47,909 bases of DNA, from the NCBI GenBank assembly GCA_025450765.1, contig JANWLS010000199.1:1-47909 (forward strand), given 5' to 3'. The notes under the pieces are model-generated. The model did no database searches. It saw nothing but the letters and a program-made list of their open reading frames with translations, and was not told the origin of the DNA. Source of the stretch: Vicinamibacterales bacterium (GTDB lineage Bacteria; Acidobacteriota; Vicinamibacteria; Vicinamibacterales; CAVVIG01). Shown piece after piece: positions 1 to 8,654 of this stretch; positions within the stretch are counted from its first letter, which is position 1, and each line of letters starts with the position of its first letter. The position numbers were made by a program, and so were the translations under genes.

Positions 1-982
1 ACGGCCCGCCGCGCTGGATGTCGAACACCACCGCCGGCACTTCGGCGAAGTACGCCAACCCGAATAACTCCTGCATCAGCGAGATGCCGGGGCCGGACGT
101 CGCGGTGAACGCACGCGAGCCGTTCCACGACGCGCCGATCACCATGCCGATGGCGGCGAGCTCGTCTTCGGCCTGGATGATGATGGCGTTCATCTCGCCG
201 GTTTCCGGGTTCTTCCGGAACTTGCTGCAGAACCCGGTGAAGGCGTCCATCACCGACGTCGACGGCGTAATCGGATACCAGGCGGCCACCGTGGCGCCGG
301 CGTACACGCAGCCGAGACCCGTCGCCGTGTTCCCGTCGATCAGGATCTTGTCGCTGTTCTCGTTCATCTTCTCGAGACGGAACGGAAGCGGATCGAAATT
401 GGCCTTCGCGAAGTCGTATCCGAGCCGGAGCGCCTTGTGGTTCGAGTCGCGCAGCGCCTTCTTGGCGGCGAACTTCTCGTCGAGCAACTCCTCGACGATC
501 GACATGTCGACGTCGAGCACGGCGATGAGCGCGCCGGCGTAGGCGATGTTCTTCATCAGGATCCGCTCGCGCGATTCCTTGAAGTTCGCCACGCACATCT
601 CGGCGAGCGGGATGCCGAGGACCGTCACGTCGCTCCGCACGATCCCCGGATCGAGCGGCCAGCTCGAGTCGAACATCACGAAGCCGCCCTCGCGCACTTC
701 CTTGATATCGCGCTCGTAGGTCGTGCCGTTCATCGCGACCATCAGGTCGTAGTCGAGCGCCCGGGCTGTCTGGCCGTCCTTGTTCACCCGGATCTCGTAC
801 CACGTCGGCAGGCCCTGGATGTTCGACGGAAACAGGTTCTTGCCCGAGACCGGAATGCCCATGCGGAAGATGGCCTGCATGAGCAGGCCGTTCGCGCTGG
901 CCGATCCGGTTCCGTTGACGTTGGCGAGCTTGATGGCGAAATCGTTGACGCGGACGGCGACGTCTACACCGACACCGGACAT
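1..982 (-). CDS. korA: 2-oxoacid:ferredoxin oxidoreductase, fused gamma-alpha subunit (partial, C-terminus outside window)
   Basis: Oxidises a 2-oxoacid (2-oxoglutarate is the usual KorA substrate) with CoA and passes electrons to ferredoxin, working with a TPP-binding beta subunit that should lie beyond the left edge. About 327 residues are visible from ATG at 982. Residues 1 to about 200 look like the gamma domain, with the motif GTGSASANGLLMQAIFRMG near the start. The alpha domain follows, with 'GNTATGLGCVYAGATVAAWY' and 'PITPST', and then 'ATSGPGISLMQELFGLAY'. The start overlaps the end of the upstream flavoprotein gene by 19 nt (964-982), so the two are probably translationally coupled. 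The gamma-then-alpha fusion is the common KorA form. Substrate specificity is inferred; a pyruvate or branched-chain enzyme is possible. Confidence 0.9.
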   Translation of the reverse strand, partial: MSGVGVDVAVRVNDFAIKLANVNGTGSASANGLLMQAIFRMGIPVSGKNLFPSNIQGLPTWYEIRVNKDGQTARALDYDLMVAMNGTTYERDIKEVREGGFVMFDSSWPLDPGIVRSDVTVLGIPLAEMCVANFKESRERILMKNIAYAGALIAVLDVDMSIVEELLDEKFAAKKALRDSNHKALRLGYDFAKANFDPLPFRLEKMNENSDKILIDGNTATGLGCVYAGATVAAWYPITPSTSVMDAFTGFCSKFRKNPETGEMNAIIIQAEDELAAIGMVIGASWNGSRAFTATSGPGISLMQELFGLAYFAEVPAVVFDIQRGGP

Positions 983-2745
983 GCGGCCCTCCCGGCGTAC
1001 GGCGTCTCGAGCTCGAATTTCTGCATATCCCACGCGGCGGTCGGACAGCGTTCCGCGCACAACCCGCAGTGCACGCACACGTCCTCATCCTTGAGCATCA
1101 GTCGTTTGGTTTGCGGAAGCGGGTCGGAGGCATACAGCGCCTGGTCCGGATTGACGGCCGGTGCCGAGAGCCGGAGCCGCACGGCGTGCTCGTCGCCGTC
1201 GGCGGTAATCGTGAGGCACTGCACCGGGCAGATGTCGACGCAGGCGTCGCACTCGATGCACTTGGGCGCCGCGAAGACGGTCTCGATATCGCAGTTGAGG
1301 CAGCGCTGCACTTCGCGCGCCGTCTGCTCGGCCGTGAAGCCGAGCTCCACCTCGATGTTCAGCTTCTCGAAGCGCCGCTTCAGATCGACGTGCGTCATCT
1401 TCTGGCGCGGCGACGGGTTGTAGTCGTTGTGGTAGCTCCACTCCGACAGCCCCATCTTCTGGCTCACCAGATTCATCCCGTACGCCGGACGCTCGGTCAC
1501 CGGGATGGTCTTGCAGTAGTTGTCGATCGAAATGGCCGCCTGATGGCCGTGCTCGACCGCCCAGATGATGTTCTTCGGGCCGAACGCCGAGTCGCCGCCG
1601 AAGAACACCCCGGGCCGCGTCGACATGAAGGTCGTCTTGTCGACGACCGGCGCGCCCCACGTGTCGAACTCGGCGCCGAGCTCCCGCTCGAACCAGGGGA
1701 ACGCGTTCTCCTGGCCGATCGCGAGGATCACATCGTCGGCCGGGATGAAGATCGTCTCGAGGACCTTCGACTTCTTCGCCTCGGCGTCCCACTCGAGCCG
1801 CTCGAACTCCATCCCGGTGAGCGTGCCGTTCTCGACGACGAAGCGCTTGGGGGAGTGGTTGATGACGATCTCGACGCCCTCTTCCTCGGCGTCCTCGAGC
1901 TCCCAGGGCGACGCCTTGAAGAAGGCGCGCGGACGCCGCGCCATCACCTTGATGTCCGTCGCACCGAGCCGGCGTGAGGAGCGGCAGCAATCCATCGCCG
2001 TGTTGCCGACGCCGATGATGAGCACGCGCTTGCCGATCTTGTCGATGTGCCCGAAGGCAATCGATTGCAGCCAGTCGATGCCGATGTGAATCCGATCGGT
2101 GTCGTGACGGCCCGGCAGGTCGAGCTCCTTGCCGCGCGGCGCGCCGCTCCCGATGAAGATCGCGTCGTAGCCCTCCGCGAGCAGCGCCTTCATGCTCGTC
2201 ACCGGCGAGTTGTAGCGGATGTCGACGCCGAAGTCGATGATCGTCTGGCACTCGTCGTCGAGGACCTGCGCCGGCAGGCGGAACGACGGGATGTTCGTCC
2301 GCATCAACCCGCCCGGCTTGTCGAACTGCTCGAGGATCGTCACCTCGTAGCCGAGCGGCATCAGGTCGTTCGCGACCGTGAGCGACGCCGGACCGGCGCC
2401 GACACAGACGACACGCTTGCCGTTCTTGACGCTGGGAATCGCCGGAAGCCGATCCGTGATGTCGTCGTCGCGGTGATCGGCGGCGACGCGCTTCAGGCGG
2501 CAGATGGCGACCGGCTTGCCGTCCACGCGCTCGCGGCGGCAGGCCGGTTCGCACGGACGATCGCAGGTCCGCCCGAGAATCCCCGGGAAGACGTTCGATT
2601 CCCGGTTCACCATGTACGCGTCGGTGAACCGGCCCTGCGCGATCAGCCGGATGTACTCCGGGACGTTCGTGTGCGCCGGGCAGGCATATTGGCAGTCGAC
2701 GACTTTGTGAAAGTAGAGGGGGTCGCTTACATCGGTCCGCTGCAT
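964..2745 (-). CDS. GltD-like FAD/NAD(P)H oxidoreductase with C-terminal ferredoxin domain
   Basis: A 593-residue cytoplasmic electron-transfer flavoprotein. The N-terminus has the Fe-S domain of the glutamate synthase small subunit/dihydropyrimidine dehydrogenase family (CQYACPAHTNVPEYI, then CDRPCEPAC). The middle has two Rossmann folds: 'CVGAGPASLTVANDL' for FAD and 'LIIGVGNTAMDCCRSSRRLG' for NAD(P)H. The C-terminal ~90 residues hold two 4Fe-4S motifs, CIECDACVDICP and CVHCGLCAERCP. It overlaps the 2-oxoacid:ferredoxin oxidoreductase start by 19 nt, so it most likely moves electrons between that enzyme's ferredoxin pool and NAD(P)H. It lacks the large GOGAT subunit, so true glutamate synthase is unlikely. 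A box resembling TATAGAAT lies about 40 nt upstream of the ATG. Confidence 0.88.
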   Translation of the reverse strand: MQRTDVSDPLYFHKVVDCQYACPAHTNVPEYIRLIAQGRFTDAYMVNRESNVFPGILGRTCDRPCEPACRRERVDGKPVAICRLKRVAADHRDDDITDRLPAIPSVKNGKRVVCVGAGPASLTVANDLMPLGYEVTILEQFDKPGGLMRTNIPSFRLPAQVLDDECQTIIDFGVDIRYNSPVTSMKALLAEGYDAIFIGSGAPRGKELDLPGRHDTDRIHIGIDWLQSIAFGHIDKIGKRVLIIGVGNTAMDCCRSSRRLGATDIKVMARRPRAFFKASPWELEDAEEEGVEIVINHSPKRFVVENGTLTGMEFERLEWDAEAKKSKVLETIFIPADDVILAIGQENAFPWFERELGAEFDTWGAPVVDKTTFMSTRPGVFFGGDSAFGPKNIIWAVEHGHQAAISIDNYCKTIPVTERPAYGMNLVSQKMGLSEWSYHNDYNPSPRQKMTHVDLKRRFEKLNIEVELGFTAEQTAREVQRCLNCDIETVFAAPKCIECDACVDICPVQCLTITADGDEHAVRLRLSAPAVNPDQALYASDPLPQTKRLMLKDEDVCVHCGLCAERCPTAAWDMQKFELETPYAGRAACPVSV

Positions 2746-2832
2746 GAGGGTATCTCTTTCCCCGGGGTGCCTATCAGGCTGATTCTATACCGCTTGCAGC
2801 TCTTCAGTCGATATCCGGCGGGCAGAGACAAT

Positions 2833-3900
2833 TTACGACAATTGCACGATGACGATGTCGACACGGCGGGCCTGGCGCGTGGCGGACTTCCACTGAACGA
2901 GGATCGGGCTCTGGTAGGTGCCGCGCACCAGCCGCGGGGCGGTGCGCCCGGGTTCGGCGGTCGCGAGGAAGCTGACGCGGCGCGAACGGAGGAAGCGGCG
3001 CGCCGGCACCGCCATCACCTTGGCGAAGAGCCGCTCGAGCGACGACTCGTCGAGCCGCAGCGCTTCCATCAGCGAGTTGAGCACGCGCACCACGTCGTAG
3101 CGCGCGTAGCTCAGGGTCTTGCCGGGAATCGCGAGCGGATCGTCGAGCATGTTGCGCCCCTTGAGGCGCGCGAACCGCAGCGGGTTCTTCAGCACGTCGA
3201 CGAGGTCGTGCTGCATCAGCAGCGTCTCGTACTCGTTGACGGTGATGCCGACGTGGTGCTCGCCCGGATCGACGATGAGGTCGACACGTCCGCGCTCGAC
3301 CCCGCTCGATGCGAGCAGGTCGTTGGCGGTCTCGAGCAGCCCGAGCCGCGTATCGGCCAGGTTGACGGCGTCGATCGGATGACGCGACACCGGGATGCTC
3401 ACCGACGTGCGGGCGATCGGCCGCTCGCGATCGTAGGCGATCACGGTCGTCTTCCGCTGGCGCTTGAGCGCCTCGTTCGTGCCGTCCAGGTCGATGAAGA
3501 AGACCGGCGCCGCAGGCCGGGTGCGATACGTCACGCAGTTGCGCAGCCCCGCGCCGATGTACGTCAGGTGCGAGTCGCCGTTGCGCGGCTCGACCTCGCG
3601 CTGCGCCGGCGTGAGCTCCGTCCGCAGGTCCATCTGGTCGTGGCGGTACTCGGCGCCGGGCGGAAAGAGATCGGTGAAGCTCCGGAAGAACTGGCCGAGG
3701 CGGCGATCGTTGTGGTGGAGGCGGGCCGACAGGCTCTGTTCGAGATACCCGGCGGTCGTGTGAAACGAGCAGTACATCGCGAGCTCGTGGCGGCAGAGGA
3801 GATCGCCAGCCTGCTCGGCAATGCGGCGTGTGACGTCAATGGCCTCGAAGCGCCGCTGAGGCGCGAGCGTCAGCGTCAGCTCGGTCGGACTCCCGATCAT
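2833..3900 (-). CDS. YjbQ/UPF0047-related protein, double the usual length
   Basis: A 355-residue soluble protein with no signal peptide. Residues ~40-165 carry UPF0047-like features: 'FHTTAGYLEQ', 'FPPGAEYRHDQ', 'EPRNGDSHLTYIGAGLRN' and 'FFIDLDGTNE'. YjbQ-family proteins are usually about 140 residues and form trimers with a histidine-rich site; some show secondary thiamine-phosphate synthase activity. The remaining ~190 residues include 'GEHHVGITVNEYETLL', which resembles the family's H-x-x-A-G-I-T-x-N-E box, so the protein may be a diverged tandem or have an added domain. It begins 87 nt upstream of the flavoprotein gene on the same strand. A TATGAT box sits 11 nt before the ATG. Function is not established; family membership is by motif recognition only. 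Confidence 0.6.
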   Translation of the reverse strand: MIGSPTELTLTLAPQRRFEAIDVTRRIAEQAGDLLCRHELAMYCSFHTTAGYLEQSLSARLHHNDRRLGQFFRSFTDLFPPGAEYRHDQMDLRTELTPAQREVEPRNGDSHLTYIGAGLRNCVTYRTRPAAPVFFIDLDGTNEALKRQRKTTVIAYDRERPIARTSVSIPVSRHPIDAVNLADTRLGLLETANDLLASSGVERGRVDLIVDPGEHHVGITVNEYETLLMQHDLVDVLKNPLRFARLKGRNMLDDPLAIPGKTLSYARYDVVRVLNSLMEALRLDESSLERLFAKVMAVPARRFLRSRRVSFLATAEPGRTAPRLVRGTYQSPILVQWKSATRQARRVDIVIVQLS

Positions 3901-3990
3901 AGCTCGCGATCATCATACCGCACGAACCTTTGCGGTGCGCGTCCCGTCTAACCACCGACTGTCCACGCGGGCGATCGAGCGGGAGACGAC

Positions 3991-6459
3991 ATGGGGCATG
4001 TGCTTCGAGACCTGCGGTACGCCGTCAGGGGCCTGCGGCGAACGCCCGGGTTCGCGGTCGTCACGATCCTGACTCTGGCGCTCGGCATCGGCGCCAACAC
4101 GGCCATCTTCTCGGTCGTCAACGCCGTGGTGCTGCGGCCGCTGCCGTACCCGCATCCCGGACAGCTGGTTTACATTTCCAGCCAGTTTCCTGCGCTCGGC
4201 TTCGATCAGTTCCCCGTCTCTCCACCGGAATTCTTCGAGTTCGAGGAGCGGACGCGGGCGTTCTCGAGCGTCGGCGCGTTCGTGACGGCCCAGGCGAATC
4301 TCACGGCACCGGACCGGCCTCGCCGGATCAACGTCGCCGCGGTGTCGGCCGACCTGTTCGGTACGCTCGGCGTGCCGCCGCTCGAAGGGCGCGCGTTCGC
4401 GGTGGGCGAGACGCGGCCGGGTGGTCCTCACGTGGCGATCCTTTCGTACCAGCTGTGGCGATCGGCGTTCGGCGGGGAGCCTGGACTGGTCGGCCGGATG
4501 GTCGAGATCGACGGTGTGCGCCGGCAGGTGGTCGGCATCATGCCCTCGGGATTCGATGTCGCCGACCAGCATCTGGACGCGTACCTGCCCCTGGTGCTCG
4601 ATCCCGCCGACAAGCAGAGTCGAGGGAGTCACTACCTCTATTTAATAGGCCGGCTCGCCGACGGCCAGACGCTGACCACCGCCCGGGCCGAGCTCGAGAC
4701 GCTGCTCGCCGGGTGGCAGCGATCGGTCACCGGCCTCGACAACCCGCCGCGTGCCCAACGTGTTCACACGCCGAACACGACGACGCACCGGCTGCGGTTC
4801 GACCCGCTGCAGGCGCAGGTGGTCGGCACGGCGGGCACGGCCGTGTGGGTGCTGCAGGGGGCGGTCCTGTTCGTCCTGCTCATCGCGTGCGCCAATCTCG
4901 CCAATCTCCTGCTCGCCCGCGCGGAAGCGCGACACAAGGACGTGGCGGTCCGCCTGGCGCTCGGCGCGAGCCGCGGACGCCTGCTGATGCAGTCGTTGAC
5001 CGAAGGATGCGTCCTCTCCCTGGCCGGCGGCGCGGCCGGCCTCCTGCTCGCCGCCGGAGGGTTGCAGGCGCTGGCGGCCGCGTATCCCGACAGCCTGCCG
5101 CGCGCGTCCGGCGTCGGCCTGGACTGGCGCGTGCTGATCTTCACGCTTGTGGTCGCGATGGCCTGCGGCGTGGTGTTCGGCCTCGCGCCGCTCCTTCATC
5201 TCACGCCGACGGCGACGTTGGCGACGCTCAAGGAAGGTGGGCAACGCACCACGTCGGGACGCCACCGCCTCCGTCGCGCGCTCGTCGTCGTCGAAGTGGC
5301 CCTGGCGGTGGCACTCGTGTCGGGCGCCGGTCTCCTGCTCCAGACGGTGATGAATCTCACGAACGTGGACGCCGGGTTCAGGCGCGGCCGGCTCGTCACG
5401 TTTCTCGTCGCGCCGCCGCGAGCGCGCTATCAGGACCCGCACCTGGCCTCCGCGCTCTATCAGCGCCTGTTCGATCAGCTGAAGGCGCTCCCTGGCGTGC
5501 AGAACGTAGCGGCGATGAGCGGCCTTCCGCCCGACCGGCCGGTCAACGCCAACGACACCGATATCGAAGGCTACACGGCGCCGCCCGAAGGCCCGTTCGA
5601 GAACATCGACTACTACCAGCTTGCGACGCCCGCGTACGTCGAGACGATGGGAATCCCGGTGATCCAGGGACGTACGTTCGAAAGGACGGATACGACGGGC
5701 GCACTGGTCGCGATGATCAACGAGACCACGGCCCGCACGTTCTATCGCGGGCAGAACCCGATCGGGCGGCGCATCCGTCCCTCCGGCCCGGACGGGACGC
5801 CGTGGTTCACGATCATCGGTGTCCTCAAGGATGTGAAGCAGGGCGGCGTCGACAAGAAGGCCGGGACCGAGGTGTATTTCGACTTCGATCAGCTCACGCG
5901 GATTCCGGGCTTCAACGACTTTGCGATGCACGTGGTGATGCGCACCTCGCTCGCGCCGACGGCGCTCGCGGCCTCCGTGCGCGACGCCGTCCGCTCGGTC
6001 GACCCGACGCTGCCCGTCGTCAAGTTGCAGACGATGGACGAGGTGTTCGACCAGGCGATCGGCCGGCCCCGCCTGCTCGCGGAGCTGCTGATGATCTTCG
6101 CCGGGCTCGCGCTGCTGCTCGCCGCGATCGGCAGCTACGGCGTGCTCGCGTACATGGTGATGGAGCGACGGCGGGAAATCGGCATCCGGCTGGCACTCGG
6201 CGCCGATCGGGCATCCGTGCTGAAGATGGTGCTGTCGCAGGGAATGGCCCTGGCCGCCGCGGGCGTGGTCGCCGGCCTCATTGCCACGCTGGCGATCGGG
6301 CGCACGCTGGCGTCGCTGCTCTTCGGCATCGCGCCGGGCGACCCGGCCACCATCGGCCTCGTGATCGTGTTGATGCTGCTGGTCGCGATGGCGGCGTGTT
6401 ATATGCCGGCCCGCTCGGCGACGCAGGTGGACCCGATGATCATCCTGCGCGACGAGTAG
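3991..6459 (+). CDS. ADOP-type ABC transporter permease (MacB/FtsX family)
   Basis: An 822-residue inner-membrane protein of the Acidobacterial duplicated orphan permease type. It opens with an ADOP leader (LRDLRYAVRGLRRTPGFAVV) and a first transmembrane helix, followed by a MacB-like periplasmic domain (about 50-260) and an FtsX helix bundle (about 285-420). It then repeats the pattern: a helix near 430, a second periplasmic domain, and a second FtsX bundle with 'RRREIGIRLALGADRASVL'. Family members are thought to export or remodel envelope substrates with a separate ATPase, but no ATPase gene is adjacent. A GGGAG ribosome-binding site lies 5 nt before the ATG. It is transcribed divergently from the YjbQ-like gene. 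Confidence 0.9.
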   Translation: MGHVLRDLRYAVRGLRRTPGFAVVTILTLALGIGANTAIFSVVNAVVLRPLPYPHPGQLVYISSQFPALGFDQFPVSPPEFFEFEERTRAFSSVGAFVTAQANLTAPDRPRRINVAAVSADLFGTLGVPPLEGRAFAVGETRPGGPHVAILSYQLWRSAFGGEPGLVGRMVEIDGVRRQVVGIMPSGFDVADQHLDAYLPLVLDPADKQSRGSHYLYLIGRLADGQTLTTARAELETLLAGWQRSVTGLDNPPRAQRVHTPNTTTHRLRFDPLQAQVVGTAGTAVWVLQGAVLFVLLIACANLANLLLARAEARHKDVAVRLALGASRGRLLMQSLTEGCVLSLAGGAAGLLLAAGGLQALAAAYPDSLPRASGVGLDWRVLIFTLVVAMACGVVFGLAPLLHLTPTATLATLKEGGQRTTSGRHRLRRALVVVEVALAVALVSGAGLLLQTVMNLTNVDAGFRRGRLVTFLVAPPRARYQDPHLASALYQRLFDQLKALPGVQNVAAMSGLPPDRPVNANDTDIEGYTAPPEGPFENIDYYQLATPAYVETMGIPVIQGRTFERTDTTGALVAMINETTARTFYRGQNPIGRRIRPSGPDGTPWFTIIGVLKDVKQGGVDKKAGTEVYFDFDQLTRIPGFNDFAMHVVMRTSLAPTALAASVRDAVRSVDPTLPVVKLQTMDEVFDQAIGRPRLLAELLMIFAGLALLLAAIGSYGVLAYMVMERRREIGIRLALGADRASVLKMVLSQGMALAAAGVVAGLIATLAIGRTLASLLFGIAPGDPATIGLVIVLMLLVAMAACYMPARSATQVDPMIILRDE

Positions 6460-6463
6460 CGAC

Positions 6464-7048
6464 TCAGTTCGCGCTGGCGCGGTGCACCGACTGCAGAAGG
6501 ACCGGCTGCTGCGCGTAGTTCTCGAGGACGATCAGCTTGTCCTTCGCATCCGCGGTGATCTTCGTCGCGACCGACATCTTGCCTTCGCCGCTGCCGTCCG
6601 GCTTGACGCGCAGCTCGATCACCGTGAACGGATACTGCAGGGACAGCCCCTGGTTGCTCACCTCCCAGTAGCCGATCGGCCGATCGGTGGCGAGGTCGAT
6701 CTGCTCACCGCCGTCACCCGTCGGCTTGCGCGTGGCGTAGTGGAGGTCGTACCCGATGCTGTCGGGGGTGCGGATGTAGCCGACGCGCGGGGTCTTCCTG
6801 AGCGCGTCGAGCAGCTTGTCCGGCCCGTCCTGCATCAGCACGTTGATCAGCCGGTCGCGCGTCGCGGGCGGCGTCCAATGATCGATGTGGATCTGGACGG
6901 TGGTGGTCTTCGGGCCAGGACCGGAACGGTTCATGTTGACGGCCATGGCGGTGAAGGTTTCCGCCGGGCCGCCCTGCGCCAGCGCGAACGGGCACAGGAC
7001 GGCGGCAAAGAGCGCGGCCAGCAGAAGCGGTTTCAAGCGCATCGTCAT
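6464..7048 (-). CDS. small secreted protein of unknown function
   Basis: A 194-residue protein with a Sec-type signal peptide (MRLKPLLLAALFAAVLCPFA followed by LAQ), so probably periplasmic. The mature part is mixed alpha/beta without cysteines or recognisable catalytic motifs. It includes 'HIDHWTPPATRDRLINVL' and a later 'GYWEVSNQGLSLQYPFTVIE'. The ATG at 7048 overlaps the stop of the DUF3618-like gene by one base (TGATG), so translation is likely coupled; a GTG at 7051 and an ATG at 7042 are alternative starts. I do not recognise the family. It is the last gene of a three-gene minus-strand run and ends 4 nt from the converging ADOP gene, leaving no room for a separate terminator. Confidence 0.75.
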   Translation of the reverse strand: MTMRLKPLLLAALFAAVLCPFALAQGGPAETFTAMAVNMNRSGPGPKTTTVQIHIDHWTPPATRDRLINVLMQDGPDKLLDALRKTPRVGYIRTPDSIGYDLHYATRKPTGDGGEQIDLATDRPIGYWEVSNQGLSLQYPFTVIELRVKPDGSGEGKMSVATKITADAKDKLIVLENYAQQPVLLQSVHRASAN

Positions 7049-7278
7049 CACCCCGCCGTCCGCGTGCCGCCCCAGCGGCGGCGCAGATCCTTGTACACGC
7101 GCCGGGCGATCACTTCGCTCCGGCCCACCGCGGTGCCGATGGTCTCCGCGCTCTTGAGGGCCACTCGGCGAACGGCCTCGCGCGGCTGCATCCGCCGCTC
7201 GAGCGCGTCGAGACGCCTGTCCATCAGCTCACGCGTGTCTCTCGCTTGCTGCCGAAGCTCGTCCGGGCTGACATCCAT
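7048..7278 (-). CDS. DUF3618-like small protein
   Basis: A 76-residue basic helical protein starting MDVSPDELRQQARDTRELMD. The 'DELRxxxxxTRxxLxxxLDALE' style of N-terminus resembles DUF3618, which is commonly encoded beside holin-X-like membrane proteins. A clear AAGGAG precedes the ATG at 7278, supporting this start over upstream in-frame codons that would lengthen the protein into GC-shadow sequence. The first 55 nt overlap the 3' end of the holin-X-like gene. Envelope-stress or membrane-associated roles have been suggested for such pairs elsewhere; nothing here shows a specific function. Confidence 0.7.
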   Translation of the reverse strand: MDVSPDELRQQARDTRELMDRRLDALERRMQPREAVRRVALKSAETIGTAVGRSEVIARRVYKDLRRRWGGTRTAG

Positions 7279-7658
7279 TGGACGTTCTCCTTCATGCTTT
7301 CGAGGGTTTGTTCGGGCACGACACGGATACGACGGATGAGCGCCCACGCGGGGACGCACAGGAACAACCCGATGAGGACACCGACCCCACCGAGCAGCAG
7401 CACGCCGGCCCACATCGGCCAGCCACCCGCTGACGCGATGGCCAGTCCCGCGGCGACGAAGCACATCACCAGTCCGCCGGCCAGCAGCGCTCCTGCCGCG
7501 CCGGCGACGACGCCGGCCCTGGTGGCCTTGCGGAGCTCGATCGTGATCTCGGCGCGCGCGAGCGCAATCTCCTTGTGCACGAGCTCATTCACATCGTCGA
7601 AGAGGTTGCGGATGAGATCGCGAGTCGAAACGTCTGACATCCGATCCAGATCCAGCAT
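7224..7658 (-). CDS. holin-X/phage-holin-superfamily membrane protein
   Basis: A 144-residue inner-membrane protein. The N-terminal third is a polar amphipathic helix ('RDLIRNLFDDVNELVHKEIA' then 'LARAEITIELRKATRAG'), followed by two hydrophobic segments (about 55-80 and 85-110) rich in Gly/Ala/Val/Leu, then a basic C-terminal tail. This matches the Actinobacterial Holin-X (PF07332) layout. The ATG at 7658 has AAGGAG five bases upstream; a GTG at 7664 overlaps that site and is less likely, while an internal ATG at 7640 is also possible. The 'holin' name reflects family history; there is no phage gene nearby, and it is probably a chromosomal membrane protein paired with the DUF3618-like gene. 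Confidence 0.8.
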   Translation of the reverse strand: MLDLDRMSDVSTRDLIRNLFDDVNELVHKEIALARAEITIELRKATRAGVVAGAAGALLAGGLVMCFVAAGLAIASAGGWPMWAGVLLLGGVGVLIGLFLCVPAWALIRRIRVVPEQTLESMKENVQWMSARTSFGSKRETRVS

Positions 7659-7862
7659 GATCACTCCTTACCGGCCGAAGCCCTCGGTGGCTTCGCTCCC
7701 ATCATGTGCAAGCGTCATACCCTCGGAGGGGATGGGCGAATGGCGCAGGCCGCGACGCGTTTGACTACAGGAGCCCATCTTTTATTGAGCTTGTGGTGGG
7801 CCCCATCTGTCCCTCGCCCAGGAACGGCTCGGTGGAGAGGCGACTCCGTGCGTGGGCTGGAG

Positions 7863-7868
7863 TAAGAT
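7863..7868 (+). promoter_or_regulatory. candidate -10 box for a leaderless transcript
   Basis: TAAGAT lies exactly six nucleotides before the GTG at 7875, the same geometry seen before several other genes in this window. No convincing -35 box is visible. Confidence 0.35.
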
Positions 7869-7874
7869 GGGGTG

Positions 7875-8381
7875 GTGCGGGTGCTGAGCAAGGTCATCTT
7901 CTGGATCGGCGTGGTGATGCTCGTCGGCGCGGCGGCCGCGCCGCCCGCCAGGCCATTCGTCTCACCGCATCCGCAGGTGAATCTCCCGCCGCTTCAGCTC
8001 CCGAAATTTCAGCTCACGCGGAGCCAGGACGAGGTCCGGGCGATCTACAAGTTCGCCGCCGAGCGGCCCGACGTCCTCCATTACATTCCCTGCTTCTGTG
8101 GGTGCGATCGGCTCGGCCACACCTCGAACGAAGACTGCTTCGTGAAGACGCGCGCCGCCAACGGCGACGTGACGGCCTGGAACGATCACGGCATGATGTG
8201 TCCGATGTGCCTGGCGATCGGCGATCGGGCCAAGCAGATGACGGAGGCCGGCATTCCCGTGTCGCGCATCCGCGCGGACATCGACAAGACCTACAACCAC
8301 ACCGGCGTGGAAACCCCCACACCCGAGCCGCCGAAATCCAAGACGACCCAGCCAAAGACGAGACCTGGCGGTTCGTTCTAG
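7875..8381 (+). CDS. exported PCYCGC-motif protein
   Basis: A 168-residue protein with an N-terminal hydrophobic segment (VIFWIGVVMLVGAAAAPPA) that acts as signal or anchor. The core carries 'HYIPCFCGCDRLGHTSNEDC' and then 'DHGMMCPMCLAIGDRAKQM', matching the PCYCGC family (PF13798): six conserved cysteines and several histidines, probably binding metal. Family members in Bacillus are lipoproteins of unknown role; this one lacks a clear lipobox. GTG at 7872 and 7875 are both possible; 7875 fits the six-base spacing to TAAGAT, whereas a GGAG at 7859-7862 fits 7872. It stands alone, 273 nt ahead of the cytochrome operon, and its Cys/His-rich core may tie it to the redox theme of that operon. Confidence 0.75.
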   Translation: MRVLSKVIFWIGVVMLVGAAAAPPARPFVSPHPQVNLPPLQLPKFQLTRSQDEVRAIYKFAAERPDVLHYIPCFCGCDRLGHTSNEDCFVKTRAANGDVTAWNDHGMMCPMCLAIGDRAKQMTEAGIPVSRIRADIDKTYNHTGVETPTPEPPKSKTTQPKTRPGGSF

Positions 8382-8568
8382 TCGCCTGGCGCTTGGCGAT
8401 CACGCGTTAACTCGACTCATATCAACAGTTTAGCTAGAGCTTGATGGGCATCGAGACGTCCCATCCCGCCCAACGGGTCTGCCTGGTCCGTTACAAAGAC
8501 AGACATCCGTGAACACAAAAGACAAAATAAGACCTGACTTTCCGGTTTCGATGGCCGTATTCTCGTAC

Positions 8569-8585
8569 ATGTCGTATGGCGACAT
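8569..8585 (+). promoter_or_regulatory. short inverted repeat upstream of module A
   Basis: ATGTCG-TATGG-CGACAT is a perfect six-base inverted repeat 70 nt before the first cytochrome gene, inside a 273-nt gap (8382-8654) that is richer in A/T than its surroundings. It could be an operator for the module A/B operon. No promoter boxes are convincing here. Confidence 0.3.
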
Positions 8586-8654
8586 AACGCCCTCGTGGGC
8601 TGCCGCGTTGATTACTGCGGAAACCGCCAACGTTGGTTTTGGGGGCTGCACGGA

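Noticed and set aside
964-2745. Glutamate synthase small subunit (gltD)
   Set aside because: The C-terminal ferredoxin domain and the overlap with a 2-oxoacid:ferredoxin oxidoreductase gene, with no large GOGAT subunit, fit a ferredoxin-linked oxidoreductase better.
7048-7658. Prophage remnant because of the holin-family gene
   Set aside because: The holin-X-like protein with a DUF3618-like neighbour is a common chromosomal pair; no other phage gene is present.
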